Shown here one piece after another: positions 54,921-63,479 of a stretch of 64,000 nucleotides of DNA. A model generated the notes under the pieces. The model was not told the origin of the DNA and made no database searches. It was given only the letters and a program-made list of their open reading frames with translations. The translations under genes and the position numbers were made by a program. Positions within the stretch are counted from its first letter, which is position 1. Every line of letters begins with the position of its first letter. Source of the DNA: UBA7446 sp038143535 (GTDB lineage: Bacteria > Bacteroidota > Bacteroidia > Flavobacteriales > Flavobacteriaceae); assembly GCA_038143535.1 (NCBI GenBank), contig JAYQMD010000001.1, positions 1,550,001 through 1,614,000 of the forward strand. Reading direction: 5' to 3'.

Positions 54921-55984
54921 AAGCCGCGGAAGTATCCGCGATATTAAAACAGCAATTAACAGGATTTGACAGCAGTGTCTCGCTAGACGAAGTAGGATCA
55001 GTACTCCAAGTGGGTGATGGTATTGCTCGTGTATACGGATTATCCAATGTACAATATGGCGAATTGGTCACTTTCGACTCTGGTTTGGAAGGAATTGTAC
55101 TTAACCTAGAGGAAGACAACGTAGGTGTAGTACTTTTAGGTCCGTCCAAAGGAATTAAAGAAGGTGATACCGTTAAGCGTACGCAACGCATCGCCGCTAT
55201 CAATGTAGGTGAAGGTGTTGTAGGTCGCGTGGTGAACACACTCGGTATTCCGATTGATGGTAAAGGTCCTATTGAAGGCGAAACCATTGAAATGCCATTA
55301 GAGCGAAAGGCACCTGGAGTTATCTATCGCCAACCAGTGAACGAACCGCTTCAAACAGGTATCAAATCCATTGATGCCATGATCCCAGTAGGGCGTGGAC
55401 AACGTGAATTGGTTATTGGTGACCGTCAAACAGGTAAGACAACCGTTTGTATTGACACCATCCTAAACCAAAAAGAATTTTACGATGCAGGGGAACCCGT
55501 ATACTGTATTTATGTAGCCATAGGGCAAAAAGCGTCTACGGTAGCTGGAATTGCCAGCACACTACAAGAAAAAGGTGCCATGGCATATACAACCATAGTA
55601 TCGGCAAATGCATCTGACCCTGCTCCTATGCAGGTATATGCGCCTTTTACTGGTGCAGCCATTGGAGAATATTTCCGTGATACAGGTCGTCCAGCACTGA
55701 TTATCTATGATGATTTATCTAAGCAAGCGGTTGCATACCGTGAAGTATCCCTTTTACTTCGTCGCCCACCCGGACGTGAAGCATATCCTGGGGATGTTTT
55801 CTACTTACACTCGCGCTTACTAGAGCGTGCAGCCAAAGTAATCGCAGATGATACCATTGCCAAACAAATGAACGACTTGCCTGAAGGGCTTAAGTCTAAA
55901 GTTAAAGGGGAGGTTCCCTTACGGCACTACCCATTATTGAAACACAAGCAGGTGACGTATCTGCCTATATCCCGACCAACGTAA
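54908..55984 (+). CDS. atpA: ATP synthase F1 subunit alpha, N-terminal part (frameshifted by a G-run error)
   Basis: 358 codons of the alpha subunit, the non-catalytic nucleotide-binding partner of beta. Walker A is GDRQTGKT (171-178), preceded by the beta-barrel domain (VGDGIARVYGL) and followed by VSLLLRRPPGREAYPGDVFY. The frame is lost at 55907-55910, where GGGG stands for an expected GGGGG: restoring one G turns KGEVPLRHYP into [20 protein letters not shown], the family sequence. With the C-terminal part the gene would be 525 codons, normal for Bacteroidota. In an operon whose other genes are intact, a sequencing error is the simplest explanation. Confidence 0.92.
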   Translation: MAEVKAAEVSAILKQQLTGFDSSVSLDEVGSVLQVGDGIARVYGLSNVQYGELVTFDSGLEGIVLNLEEDNVGVVLLGPSKGIKEGDTVKRTQRIAAINVGEGVVGRVVNTLGIPIDGKGPIEGETIEMPLERKAPGVIYRQPVNEPLQTGIKSIDAMIPVGRGQRELVIGDRQTGKTTVCIDTILNQKEFYDAGEPVYCIYVAIGQKASTVAGIASTLQEKGAMAYTTIVSANASDPAPMQVYAPFTGAAIGEYFRDTGRPALIIYDDLSKQAVAYREVSLLLRRPPGREAYPGDVFYLHSRLLERAAKVIADDTIAKQMNDLPEGLKSKVKGEVPLRHYPLLKHKQVTYLPISRPT

Positions 55985-56010
55985 TTTCAATTACCGATGG
56001 GCAAATATTT

Positions 56011-56484
56011 TTGGAGTCTGACTTGTTTAACTCTGGTGTACGTCCAGCCATTAACGTAGGTATTTCGGTATCCCGTGTAGGGGGTTCGGCACAGATTAAG
56101 TCCATGAAAAAAGTAGCAGGTACACTAAAGCTTGATCAAGCGCAGTTCCGTGAGTTGGAAGCCTTTGCCAAGTTTGGTTCTGACCTAGACGCAGCAACCA
56201 TGAACGTGATTGGAAAAGGACAACGAAACGTGGAAATCCTTAAACAAGCACAAAACGATCCGTTTAAGGTTGAAGATCAGATTGCCATCATTTTTGCTGG
56301 ATCAAAAAACCTATTACGCCAAGTTCCTGTTAACAAGGTAAAAGAGTTTGAACAAAGCTATTTAGAGTTACTAAACGTAAAACACAGAGACGTACTGGAT
56401 ACGCTTAAAGCGGGTAAACTCACAGACGAGGTTATAGGCACCTTGACGAAAGTAGCCACTGATTTAGCCGTTCAATACGCATGA
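56011..56484 (+). CDS. atpA: ATP synthase F1 subunit alpha, C-terminal part
   Basis: 157 codons of alpha from an internal Met; the correct frame actually begins at 55911 directly after the shortened G-run. It contains ESDLFNSGVRPAINVGISVS then RVGGSAQ (the conserved end of the nucleotide domain with the Arg finger) and the helical C-domain ending TKVATDLAVQYA. atpG starts 3 nt after its stop. Confidence 0.92.
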   Translation: MESDLFNSGVRPAINVGISVSRVGGSAQIKSMKKVAGTLKLDQAQFRELEAFAKFGSDLDAATMNVIGKGQRNVEILKQAQNDPFKVEDQIAIIFAGSKNLLRQVPVNKVKEFEQSYLELLNVKHRDVLDTLKAGKLTDEVIGTLTKVATDLAVQYA

Positions 56485-56487
56485 CAA

Positions 56488-57336
56488 ATGGCAAACCTTA
56501 AGGAAATACGCAACCGGATAAGCTCTGTATCATCTACGATGCAGATTACCAGTGCCATGAAAATGGTATCGGCAGCCAAGCTCAAAAAAGCGCAAGATGC
56601 AATTACGGCCATGCGTCCATATGCCACCAAACTTACCGAATTGCTACAAAACTTAAGTGGTGTCCAAGACAACGAGAGTCCATATACAACAGTACGCCCT
56701 GTGAAGCGCGTACTCTATGTAGCCATTACCTCAAACCGTGGCCTATGTGGTGGGTTTAACACCAACATCGTAAAAGCGGTCAAAGCGCATGCAGATAACT
56801 CTGATAAAGCTAAGGCAGTATTTTCCGTTGGAAAAAAAGGCAACGACGTCTTGAGTAAAGACTTTGATGTTGAAGGACACGAAACTGCCATATTTGATGA
56901 TTTGGCATACGCCAATGCTGCTGAGCTAGCCCAACAACTGATGGATGGCTTTGTAAACGAATCTTATGACGAGGTACACTTGGTGTATAACCGATTCAAA
57001 AATGCCGCTACCCAATTGGTCACTGTAGAGCCATTTTTACCTCTTGTGCCTGAAGCTGTTGAAGATCAAATAGAAACAAACTACATCTACGAGCCAGGCA
57101 AAGAAGCCATTTTCAATACCCTACTTCCAAAAGCACTAAAAATGCAATTGTTTAAGGCGCTCCGCGATTCATTCGCTAGTGAGCACGGGGCGCGTATGAC
57201 CGCCATGCACAAAGCTACGGACAATGCGACTGAGCTTCGCGACCAATTGAAACTTACATACAATAAAGCACGTCAGGCGGCGATTACCAACGAAATCCTT
57301 GAAATCGTAGGAGGTGCCGAAGCATTAAACGGCTGA
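56488..57336 (+). CDS. atpG: ATP synthase F1 subunit gamma
   Basis: A 282-aa central rotor subunit. N-terminal helix ANLKEIRNRISSVSSTMQIT then SAMKMVSAAKLKKAQD, the core VAITSNRGLCGGFNTNIVKA, and the C-terminal helix MTAMHKATDNATELRDQLKL with TYNKARQAAITNEILEIVGG. It is the last gene of the operon; atpD and atpC are absent, as is usual for this phylum where beta/epsilon are encoded elsewhere. A 201-nt spacer without a clear terminator follows. Confidence 0.94.
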   Translation: MANLKEIRNRISSVSSTMQITSAMKMVSAAKLKKAQDAITAMRPYATKLTELLQNLSGVQDNESPYTTVRPVKRVLYVAITSNRGLCGGFNTNIVKAVKAHADNSDKAKAVFSVGKKGNDVLSKDFDVEGHETAIFDDLAYANAAELAQQLMDGFVNESYDEVHLVYNRFKNAATQLVTVEPFLPLVPEAVEDQIETNYIYEPGKEAIFNTLLPKALKMQLFKALRDSFASEHGARMTAMHKATDNATELRDQLKLTYNKARQAAITNEILEIVGGAEALNG

Positions 57337-57537
57337 TCTGGCTTCTTTTTCTAAGCTATTTTAAAAGGCTGTGTTGTAATTTATGTGCAATGACGCGCTA
57401 TCCTTAGGCTTTAAATAGCATAAGGCGGCAATGATGGATAAGGTTCTGATTCATCGTAATTTTAGCTGTTTACAAAACGACAATAAGTCTAAGTAATGAC
57501 AATATGGGTTACTGGCAGTTTTTCTTATTTTTAAGTC

Positions 57538-57972
57538 ATGAAAATTAACATCGTCAATCAATCCGCTCACGACCTTCCCTCCTACGAAACCCTAGCGTCT
57601 GCTGGAATGGATTTACGTGCGCATATCCCTGAACCCATTACACTCCAACCCCTAGAAAGAGGGCTTATCAAAACGGGATTGTTTATGGAGCTTCCCATAG
57701 GAGTAGAAGCGCAAGTACGCCCAAGAAGTGGTTTAGCGATTAAAAAAGGGATTAGCGTGCTCAATGCCCCTGGAACAATTGATGCAGACTACAGAGGCGA
57801 AATTGGCGTTATCCTTATAAACCTATCTAGCGAGCCTTTTACAATAGCATCAGGAGATCGCATTGCTCAATTGGTAATTGCCAAGCACGAACGCTCCGTT
57901 TGGAAAGAAGTTACATCGCTTGAAAAAACAGCAAGAGGCACCGGAGGTTTTGGTAGTACAGGTATAAAATAG
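57538..57972 (+). CDS. dut: dUTP diphosphatase
   Basis: A 144-aa trimeric dUTPase, hydrolysing dUTP to dUMP and pyrophosphate, which keeps uracil out of DNA and feeds thymidylate synthesis. Motifs in order: AGMDLRA (I), VRPRSGLAIKKG (II), NAPGTIDADYRGEIGVILIN (III), GDRIAQLVI (IV) and RGTGGFGSTG (V). Complete length. It is 3 nt before the nucleotidyltransferase gene and probably heads a co-directional cluster to EnvC. Confidence 0.95.
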   Translation: MKINIVNQSAHDLPSYETLASAGMDLRAHIPEPITLQPLERGLIKTGLFMELPIGVEAQVRPRSGLAIKKGISVLNAPGTIDADYRGEIGVILINLSSEPFTIASGDRIAQLVIAKHERSVWKEVTSLEKTARGTGGFGSTGIK

Positions 57973-57975
57973 AAT

Positions 57976-58989
57976 ATGAAGATAATCGTTCCCATGGCAG
58001 GTAGAGGCTCTCGCTTACGCCCACATACACTCACAGTCCCCAAGCCACTAATTCCTGTAGCTGGGATGCCCATCGTTCACCGATTGGTGCGTGATATTGC
58101 CAAGCTGCTACCCGAACCTGTTAGTGAAATTGCCTATGTACTGGGTGACCCTGCCTATTTTGGTGAGGCGGTCGTTGCGGCACTTACAGAACTGTCTGAA
58201 AGCCTTGGTGCCAAAACAAGTATTTACCGCCAAGACCAGCCGCTTGGAACAGGTCATGCCGTAATGTGTGCAGATCCATCGCTTTCTGGCCCTGCAGTTA
58301 TTGCCTATGCAGATACCTTAATTCGTGCGGATTTAAGCCTAGATCCAGATGCAGACAGCGTTATTTGGGTAAAGCAAGTGGAACATCCAGAACAGTTTGG
58401 GGTGGTGCAGCTAGACAATACGGGTGCCATAAGTGCATTGGTAGAAAAACCTCGTGATTTTGTTTCGGACTTGGCCGTAATTGGGATTTATTATTTTAAG
58501 GAAATAGGCTTGTTAAAAGATGCTTTGCAAGGCGTTTTGGACGAAAAGCGAACACACGGAGGCGAATACCAAATCAACGATGGTATTTTGCGTATGATGG
58601 AAGACGGCAAGCGCTTTGTTCCCGGAGAAGTTAGTGCGTGGATGGACTGTGGAAACCCAGCGGTAACTGTCGAAACCAATGCGCGCATGCTAGATTATTT
58701 GGCAGCAGAAGGCGCAAAACTTATTGGCAAGGCTACGCTTGAAAACAGCCATATTATTGAGCCCTGTTTTATTGCAGATGGGGTTGTACTTAAAAACACA
58801 ACTGTTGGGCCAGGTGTATCCATTGGCGCCAATACAATCATTTCGGATAGTACCGTCAAAAACAGCATGATTCAAGCAAATTGCCAGATTGAAAAATCCC
58901 ACTTGGACGGCGCTATGATTGGCAACCATGTCCGTTATTGCGGATCGCAGAAACACGTGAGTATTGGCGATTACTGCGAATTGGAATAA
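57976..58989 (+). CDS. Sugar-phosphate nucleotidyltransferase
   Basis: A 337-aa protein with an N-terminal nucleotidyltransferase domain: IIVPMAGRGSRLRPHTLTVP then KPLIPVAGMPI is the signature, followed by QPLGTGHAVMCA and IAYADTLIRADL, and VEKPRDF in the sugar-binding part. From about residue 245 a left-handed beta-helix (NSHIIEPCFIADGVVLKNTT, VGPGVSIGANTIISDSTVKN) replaces an acetyltransferase active site. Likely makes an NDP-sugar (glucose- or mannose-1-phosphate class); the exact sugar is uncertain. Sits between dut and a DUF4292 lipoprotein. Confidence 0.87.
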   Translation: MKIIVPMAGRGSRLRPHTLTVPKPLIPVAGMPIVHRLVRDIAKLLPEPVSEIAYVLGDPAYFGEAVVAALTELSESLGAKTSIYRQDQPLGTGHAVMCADPSLSGPAVIAYADTLIRADLSLDPDADSVIWVKQVEHPEQFGVVQLDNTGAISALVEKPRDFVSDLAVIGIYYFKEIGLLKDALQGVLDEKRTHGGEYQINDGILRMMEDGKRFVPGEVSAWMDCGNPAVTVETNARMLDYLAAEGAKLIGKATLENSHIIEPCFIADGVVLKNTTVGPGVSIGANTIISDSTVKNSMIQANCQIEKSHLDGAMIGNHVRYCGSQKHVSIGDYCELE

Positions 58990-58992
58990 CAC

Positions 58993-59751
58993 ATGAAAAA
59001 ACAGGGCCTTATTGGATTTGGATTGATCGTGGTCATGGGGTGTAAATCCCTAACTCCAGTGGCTAAGACCAGCGCCATTGATACTAGCTTGCGCCCGCGG
59101 GCGGTTCAACAACAAATAGAAGATAACGCACTGCGCTTTGACCGTTTACAATGGCGCGGGCAAGCCTCGCTTGAGCGAGAAGGAAAACGACAAAAGGTTA
59201 GCGTCACGCTACGGTTAAAGCAAGGCGAGGGAATCTGGGTTAGCGGATCTGTGATTGTGCCCTTGGCGCGTATTTTTATTACTCCCAAGCAACTTCAATT
59301 TTATGAAAAAATAAATAGGCAATACGCACAAGTTGATTTTCGGCAAGTTAAAAAGCTACTAGGCGCACAAGTTGATTATGAAATGATTGAGCGCATCATC
59401 ACGGCAAGGCCACTAGACAAACGTGCACTCAAACGAGCAAAGCTTTCATTTACGCAAAACAGCTATGTGCTTAGCTCGCGAAAAAGAGGGGTTTCCTTGG
59501 TTTGGACCTATGACGCTGCTTTTAGACTTATTTCTCAAGTGCTTTCAGACGGCGAAACAGCTGTTCGTGTGGATTATGATGGCTATACGCGAATTGGTGA
59601 CCAGTGGGTTCCCGAACAGCTAAATGCTAGCTTGCGTGGAGTAGACAAGACAACCAAGTTTAGGTTGCAATCCAAGCAAACGCAATTAAATGGGAAGTTT
59701 AAAATGCCTTTTGAAATCCCAAGAGGGTATACAAAAATTAATCTGCCATGA
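58993..59751 (+). CDS. DUF4292 family lipoprotein (LolA/LolB-like fold suspected)
   Basis: A 252-aa lipoprotein with a lipobox at Cys17 (GLIVVMGCKS). The body has the pattern of DUF4292: RLQWRGQASLEREGKRQKVS, LRLKQGEGIWVSGSVIVPLA, RIFITPKQLQFYEKINRQYA, and a C-terminal MPFEIPRGYTKINLP. The hydrophobic strands and a late beta sheet suggest a lipid-binding LolB-like fold, but that is inference. It overlaps the EnvC gene by 4 nt and follows the nucleotidyltransferase at 3 nt spacing; genes of this arrangement point to envelope work. Confidence 0.82.
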   Translation: MKKQGLIGFGLIVVMGCKSLTPVAKTSAIDTSLRPRAVQQQIEDNALRFDRLQWRGQASLEREGKRQKVSVTLRLKQGEGIWVSGSVIVPLARIFITPKQLQFYEKINRQYAQVDFRQVKKLLGAQVDYEMIERIITARPLDKRALKRAKLSFTQNSYVLSSRKRGVSLVWTYDAAFRLISQVLSDGETAVRVDYDGYTRIGDQWVPEQLNASLRGVDKTTKFRLQSKQTQLNGKFKMPFEIPRGYTKINLP

Positions 59752-60947
59752 AAAAGTGGATTTGGGTTTTGATAATTATCCCTGTTTTGAGTTTGGCTCA
59801 AGACAAAAAAGCTGCGCTTGAAGCCCAGAAAAAGCTGTTGCAACAAGAAATTGTACAAATTAATGCATTGATAAAAACAAGTGCTAAAAAACGTGCTAAT
59901 GTCTTAACACAAGTTGAAACGGTTCAACTTAAAATGGATCGGCAAGATGCGCTAATTCAACTCACCAACCGCCAGATAAATAGACTCAACCAAGAAATAA
60001 ATATAAACCTGCGTAACATAGAGAAACTTAGGACGGAACTCACATCACTAAAAAAGGATTATGCCGAAATGGTTGTTTCGGCGCGAAAAAATAAATCAAC
60101 TCAAAATCGTTTGATGTTCTTACTTTCTTCTGAAAGTTTTTGGCAAGCTTACAAGCGGATGGCCTATATGAAGCAATATGCAGCCTACCGCAAACAACAA
60201 GGAGAGCAGATAGCTGCCAAAACCAAAGCCTTGCAGCAATATACCTCAGACTTGGTAGCGCAACGCAAGGATAAAAAGCAACTCATCGAAGAAAATAGGA
60301 AAGCACAAAAAGAATTAGACAGCATTAGAAAAAGACAAAGTTCACTTGTGCTAGAATTGAAAAAACGAGAAAGAAATTATAGTGCGCAAATCAAGAAAAA
60401 ACAAAAACAACAAGAGGCAATTGATAAGGAAATTGCGCGCCTTATTCGAGAAGCTATTGCCGCATCAAACAAAAAAGCAGGAACAAAAACAGGGAATTTT
60501 GTGTTAACCCCAGAAGCTAAAGCCCTTGCTGCCAGTTTTGCCTCCAACAAAGGGCGCTTGCCTTGGCCCGTAGAAAAAGGAATTGTTACACAACGGTTTG
60601 GTACACAACGACACCCTGTGGTTCGCACCACTACCATCAAGAGCAATGGCGTATCACTTTCGGTTCCGGCTGGGGCAAGTGCTCGAAGCGTCTATGAGGG
60701 AATCGTGCTAAATATTGTACAATTTAAGGGGAGTAACCCTATTGTGCTGATTCAACACGGAAACTACATCACTAGCTATAAAAATCTAAGCAAGGTCTAT
60801 GTCAAAAAAGGGGCCCGCGTTACTGCCAAACAAGCTATTGGACAAATATTCACCAACAAAGATACCGGAAAAACAGTGTTGCAGTTCAGTATATTCCAAA
60901 ATACCACGCCGCAAAACCCGGCTTTATGGTTGTATCAAATGAAGTAA
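59748..60947 (+). CDS. Murein hydrolase activator EnvC-like (degenerate M23 domain)
   Basis: A 399-aa protein with signal peptide (KKWIWVLIIIPVLSLAQ), a long coiled coil (about 20-240, two arms separated near MLFLLSSESFWQAYKRMAYM) and a LytM/M23 domain (about 275-399). The zinc ligands of active M23 peptidases are missing: the HxxxD-type position reads TIKSNGVSLSV and the HxH position reads LQFSIF; only IQHGNYITSYKNL remains recognisable. This is the pattern of EnvC-type activators that stimulate amidases during cell separation rather than cut peptides themselves. Coupled to the DUF4292 gene by a 4-nt overlap. Confidence 0.9.
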   Translation: MKKWIWVLIIIPVLSLAQDKKAALEAQKKLLQQEIVQINALIKTSAKKRANVLTQVETVQLKMDRQDALIQLTNRQINRLNQEININLRNIEKLRTELTSLKKDYAEMVVSARKNKSTQNRLMFLLSSESFWQAYKRMAYMKQYAAYRKQQGEQIAAKTKALQQYTSDLVAQRKDKKQLIEENRKAQKELDSIRKRQSSLVLELKKRERNYSAQIKKKQKQQEAIDKEIARLIREAIAASNKKAGTKTGNFVLTPEAKALAASFASNKGRLPWPVEKGIVTQRFGTQRHPVVRTTTIKSNGVSLSVPAGASARSVYEGIVLNIVQFKGSNPIVLIQHGNYITSYKNLSKVYVKKGARVTAKQAIGQIFTNKDTGKTVLQFSIFQNTTPQNPALWLYQMK

Positions 60948-60949
60948 AA

Positions 60950-61528
60950 CTAGCGGAGCTTTGCGATGTATTTCCCCACCATATCAAACTCAATATTCAC
61001 CAAATCGCCTTTCTTTAGTTGGTGAAAAACCGTGTGCTCGTAGGTATAGGGAATGATGGCTACGCCAAAGGAATTGGGTTCAGAACCCACAACGGTTAGA
61101 CTGGTACCATTTACACAAATAGAGCCTTTTTCAATGGTCATGTTTTTTGAGTCTTCGCTATATGCAAAGCGATACAACCAACTGCCATCTTGGTCTTCAA
61201 CACTAATGCAGCTAGCAACTTCGTCTACATGGCCTTGCACCAAATGTCCGTCTAGCCTATCGCCAAGCCGCATGGCGCGTTCAAGGTTGATTTTATCTCC
61301 AACTGCCCACTGCTTAAGTGCGGTTTTGTCCAAGGTTTCCTGTATGGCGGTAACCGTATATTGGTCGCCGTCAATGGCAACTACCGTAAGGCATACGCCG
61401 TTGTGTGCCAAACTTTGATCTATTTTGAGTTCGTGAGTAATTTTGCTCGAAAGCGAATAGTGCACATTTCCGCCCTGGCGTTCAATACGCGTTAGGGTAC
61501 CCATCGTTTCTATAATTCCTGTAAACAT
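60950..61528 (-). CDS. ribE: Riboflavin synthase
   Basis: A 192-aa trimeric enzyme that dismutates 6,7-dimethyl-8-ribityllumazine to riboflavin. The ATG at 61528 (MFTGIIETMGTLTRIE) is the canonical start; an open frame upstream adds 13 unrelated residues. Both lumazine-binding repeats are visible: N-terminal MFTGIIE and AHNGVCLTVVAI, and C-terminal HLVQGHVDEV and CVNGTSLTVV. Oriented against the rest of the cluster, divergent from pdxA with a 42-nt intergenic region and convergent with EnvC (2 nt between stops). Confidence 0.95.
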   Translation of the reverse strand: MFTGIIETMGTLTRIERQGGNVHYSLSSKITHELKIDQSLAHNGVCLTVVAIDGDQYTVTAIQETLDKTALKQWAVGDKINLERAMRLGDRLDGHLVQGHVDEVASCISVEDQDGSWLYRFAYSEDSKNMTIEKGSICVNGTSLTVVGSEPNSFGVAIIPYTYEHTVFHQLKKGDLVNIEFDMVGKYIAKLR

Positions 61529-61543
61529 AAGCGGTGAATCCTT

Positions 61544-61551
61544 TACCTTTG
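61544..61551 (+). promoter_or_regulatory. Putative -7 box TACCTTTG of pdxA
   Basis: Exact match to TAnnTTTG, 19 nt before the pdxA ATG at 61571 within the 42-nt ribE-pdxA divergent gap. No -33 TTTG at ideal spacing. Confidence 0.4.
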
Positions 61552-61570
61552 CCAAGCAAAAATACACAAA

Positions 61571-62563
61571 ATGCCTGCCTTACCCATTATTGCGATTTCT
61601 ATTGGAGACCCAAACGGGATCGGCGTTGAAATTCTATTGAAAACATTTCAAGATAACAGCCTGTTTGAACAGTGCATTCCTGTGGTATATGCCAACGAAG
61701 CTTTTATACAAAAACAACAGCTGCTTTTTGATACACAGGTTCCTTTGGGCTTGATGAAAGGAGCGCCTAAACAGGGTGTGTTGAATATTGCTACGATATG
61801 GCAAGACACTCCTGAAGTAGCTTTTGGCAAGCAAACCGCCAAGGCAGGGGTTGCCGCATTTGAGTCGCTACAAGCTGCTGCTACTGCAGTCCAAGAAGGA
61901 GAGGCTGATGCACTTGTTACAGCGCCCATTAATAAAGCAGCCATAAAGAGTCATGATTTTCCTTTTGCGGGGCACACACACTATTTGGGTGCGTTGTGGG
62001 GCGGCAACGCTTTAATGTTGTTGGCGCATGATGCGCTTCGGGTAGCGCTATTAACAGACCATATTCCGCTACTAAAGGTTACAGCTGCCGTGACAATAGC
62101 ATTGGTCAAGCAGAAAACAAAACAACTCAGTAAAACACTTGAAAACGATTTTGGCTGTCAAGTGCCTAAAATTGCCCTACTGGGATTAAATCCACATGCG
62201 GGCGATCAAGGGGTTATTGGCAACGAAGATGATGCGGTTTTAAAGCCCGCTATTGCGGACTTAAAAAAAGAAGGTATTAGAATTTCTGGTCCTTTTGCCG
62301 CCGATGGTTTTTTTGGGCAGAAAAGCTATCGAAATTTTGATGCGGTTTTGTCGTGCTATCACGACCAGGGCTTGGTTGGGTTCAAGACCTTGGCATTTGG
62401 ACATGGAGTAAACATAACTACTGGGCTACCTTTTGTGCGTACTTCACCAGATCATGGAACTGCTTTTGATATTGCTGGAAAAGGGGTTGCGAGTCATGTT
62501 TCTTTCACTGCTGCAGTGCAGATGGCTCGCACGATATACAATAACCGCCAAAAGAAGGATTAA
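61571..62563 (+). CDS. pdxA: 4-hydroxythreonine-4-phosphate dehydrogenase
   Basis: A 330-aa enzyme of the DXP-dependent pyridoxal 5'-phosphate pathway that oxidises 4-phosphohydroxythreonine. Motifs: ISIGDPNGIGVEILLKTF, ALVTAPINKAAI, FPFAGHTHYLGALWGG (metal His), LGLNPHAGDQGVIG and CYHDQGLVGFKTLAFGHGVN followed by RTSPDHGTAFDIAGKG. Complete length. DUF177 follows after about 43 nt and the order pdxA-DUF177-rpmF-fabH is conserved in Flavobacteriia. Confidence 0.95.
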   Translation: MPALPIIAISIGDPNGIGVEILLKTFQDNSLFEQCIPVVYANEAFIQKQQLLFDTQVPLGLMKGAPKQGVLNIATIWQDTPEVAFGKQTAKAGVAAFESLQAAATAVQEGEADALVTAPINKAAIKSHDFPFAGHTHYLGALWGGNALMLLAHDALRVALLTDHIPLLKVTAAVTIALVKQKTKQLSKTLENDFGCQVPKIALLGLNPHAGDQGVIGNEDDAVLKPAIADLKKEGIRISGPFAADGFFGQKSYRNFDAVLSCYHDQGLVGFKTLAFGHGVNITTGLPFVRTSPDHGTAFDIAGKGVASHVSFTAAVQMARTIYNNRQKKD

Positions 62564-62589
62564 ATAGAGGGCTGTCCCACCAAATTTTA

Positions 62590-62597
62590 TATATTTG
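62590..62597 (+). promoter_or_regulatory. Putative -7 box TATATTTG before the DUF177 gene
   Basis: Exact TAnnTTTG match, ending 9 nt before the ATG at 62607. If used, the leader is only a few bases long, so either the transcript starts nearly at the ATG or the match is coincidental. Confidence 0.3.
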
Positions 62598-62606
62598 CCG
62601 ACTGTA

Positions 62607-63149
62607 ATGTGCGATAATAAAAATGTTTTAGCCCCCTTTGTGTTGGCTTTCGCTGGACTAAAAGAGGGTGTTCATCATTTTAATCGCGATGTTACCGCAA
62701 CGTTCTTTGATGCTTTTGATTATACCGAATTCAGCGCTACTGCGCTTGCTGTTCAAATTGATTTGACCAAAAAAGCCAGTATGCTAGAAGTACAGCTTAC
62801 TGTTGCTGGAAGCGTTCGTGTTGGATGTGATTTGACTAACGAATTGTTTGATTTGCCTTTAAACCCAACACATGAATTGGTTGTTAAGTTTGGTGAGGAA
62901 TTCAACGATGAAAACGAACATCTGCTGGTACTACCACATGGATCACATCAGTTAGATCTTGCGCAGACACTGTTTGAAACCATTGTGTTGGCAGTACCAA
63001 AAAAAAAAATACACCCCGGTATAGAAAATGGCAGTCTTCAATCTGATTTGTTAGACCGTCTGGATGAGTTACATCCTGGTGAAAGCACCAACGAAAGTGA
63101 TACAACGGATCCCCGGTGGGATGCGTTAAAGAAATTAAAAAAAGACTAA
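62607..63149 (+). CDS. DUF177 (YceD-type) protein
   Basis: A 180-aa protein using the ATG at 62607 (MCDNKNVLAPF); the open frame begins at a TTG four codons earlier. Family features: ATALAVQIDLTKKASMLEVQ, RVGCDLTNELFDLPLNP, KFGEEFNDENEHLLVLPHGS, VPKKKIHPGIENGSL and the C-terminal DPRWDALKKLKK. DUF177/YceD proteins are encoded immediately before rpmF in most bacteria and are linked to 23S rRNA or ribosome maturation. rpmF starts 10 nt after the stop. Confidence 0.9.
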   Translation: MCDNKNVLAPFVLAFAGLKEGVHHFNRDVTATFFDAFDYTEFSATALAVQIDLTKKASMLEVQLTVAGSVRVGCDLTNELFDLPLNPTHELVVKFGEEFNDENEHLLVLPHGSHQLDLAQTLFETIVLAVPKKKIHPGIENGSLQSDLLDRLDELHPGESTNESDTTDPRWDALKKLKKD

Positions 63150-63159
63150 AAGAGCTATT

Positions 63160-63357
63160 ATGGCACATCCTAAACGAAAAATATCCAAAACGCGTCGCGA
63201 CAAACGTCGTACGCACTACAAGGCCGTAGCGCCTCAAATTGCAACATGTTCAACTACTGGCGAATCACATCTCTACCACCGTGCGCATTGGCATGACGGA
63301 AAACTATACTACAGAGGCAAGATTTTAATTGACAATTCTGTCGAAGCCGAAGCATAG
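63160..63357 (+). CDS. rpmF: 50S ribosomal protein L32
   Basis: A 65-aa ribosomal protein: MAHPKRKISKTRRDKRRTHY then APQIATCSTTGESHLYHRAH and GKLYYRGKILID. One Cys only remains of the zinc-ribbon cysteines of other L32 proteins, as commonly seen in the zinc-free paralogues. It is the last gene before a strong terminator, in operon with DUF177. Confidence 0.96.
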   Translation: MAHPKRKISKTRRDKRRTHYKAVAPQIATCSTTGESHLYHRAHWHDGKLYYRGKILIDNSVEAEA

Positions 63358-63380
63358 TTTTTACAGCTAAAAGTAACTAA

Positions 63381-63409
63381 AGCGCCTTTCGTAAAAGGCG
63401 CTTTTTTTT
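63381..63409 (+). terminator. Rho-independent terminator after rpmF
   Basis: AGCGCCTTT (63381-63389), loop CGTA, AAAGGCGCT (63394-63402), then a run of T. A perfect nine-base stem with an immediate T-tract, 23 nt after the rpmF stop, separating rpmF from fabH. Confidence 0.9.
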
Positions 63410-63420
63410 GCTTTTTTGAT

Positions 63421-63479
63421 AAGTTTTGGCCTTTTTTCGGTCAAAACGAGTTGTTTTTAACTAATTTTGACCAAAACTT
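63421..63479. promoter_or_regulatory. Nested inverted repeats over the fabH -33 region (candidate operator)
   Basis: GGTCAAAA (63440-63447) is the exact reverse complement of TTTTGACC (63465-63472). AAGTTTTGG (63421-63429) is the exact reverse complement of CCAAAACTT (63471-63479), and GTTTTGGCC (63423-63431) pairs with GGTCAAAAC (63440-63448) with one mismatch. The 63465-63472 copy covers the -33 TTTG of the fabH promoter. This is consistent with binding of a dimeric repressor; the regulator is unknown. Confidence 0.5.

Noticed and set aside
57337..57537. RNA gene or terminator in the 201-nt gap after atpG
   Set aside because: No tRNA-like cloverleaf, no stable GC-rich stem with T-tract, only short random ORFs.
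61529..61570. FMN riboswitch before ribE
   Set aside because: The divergent gap is only 42 nt and has none of the conserved RFN-element blocks.
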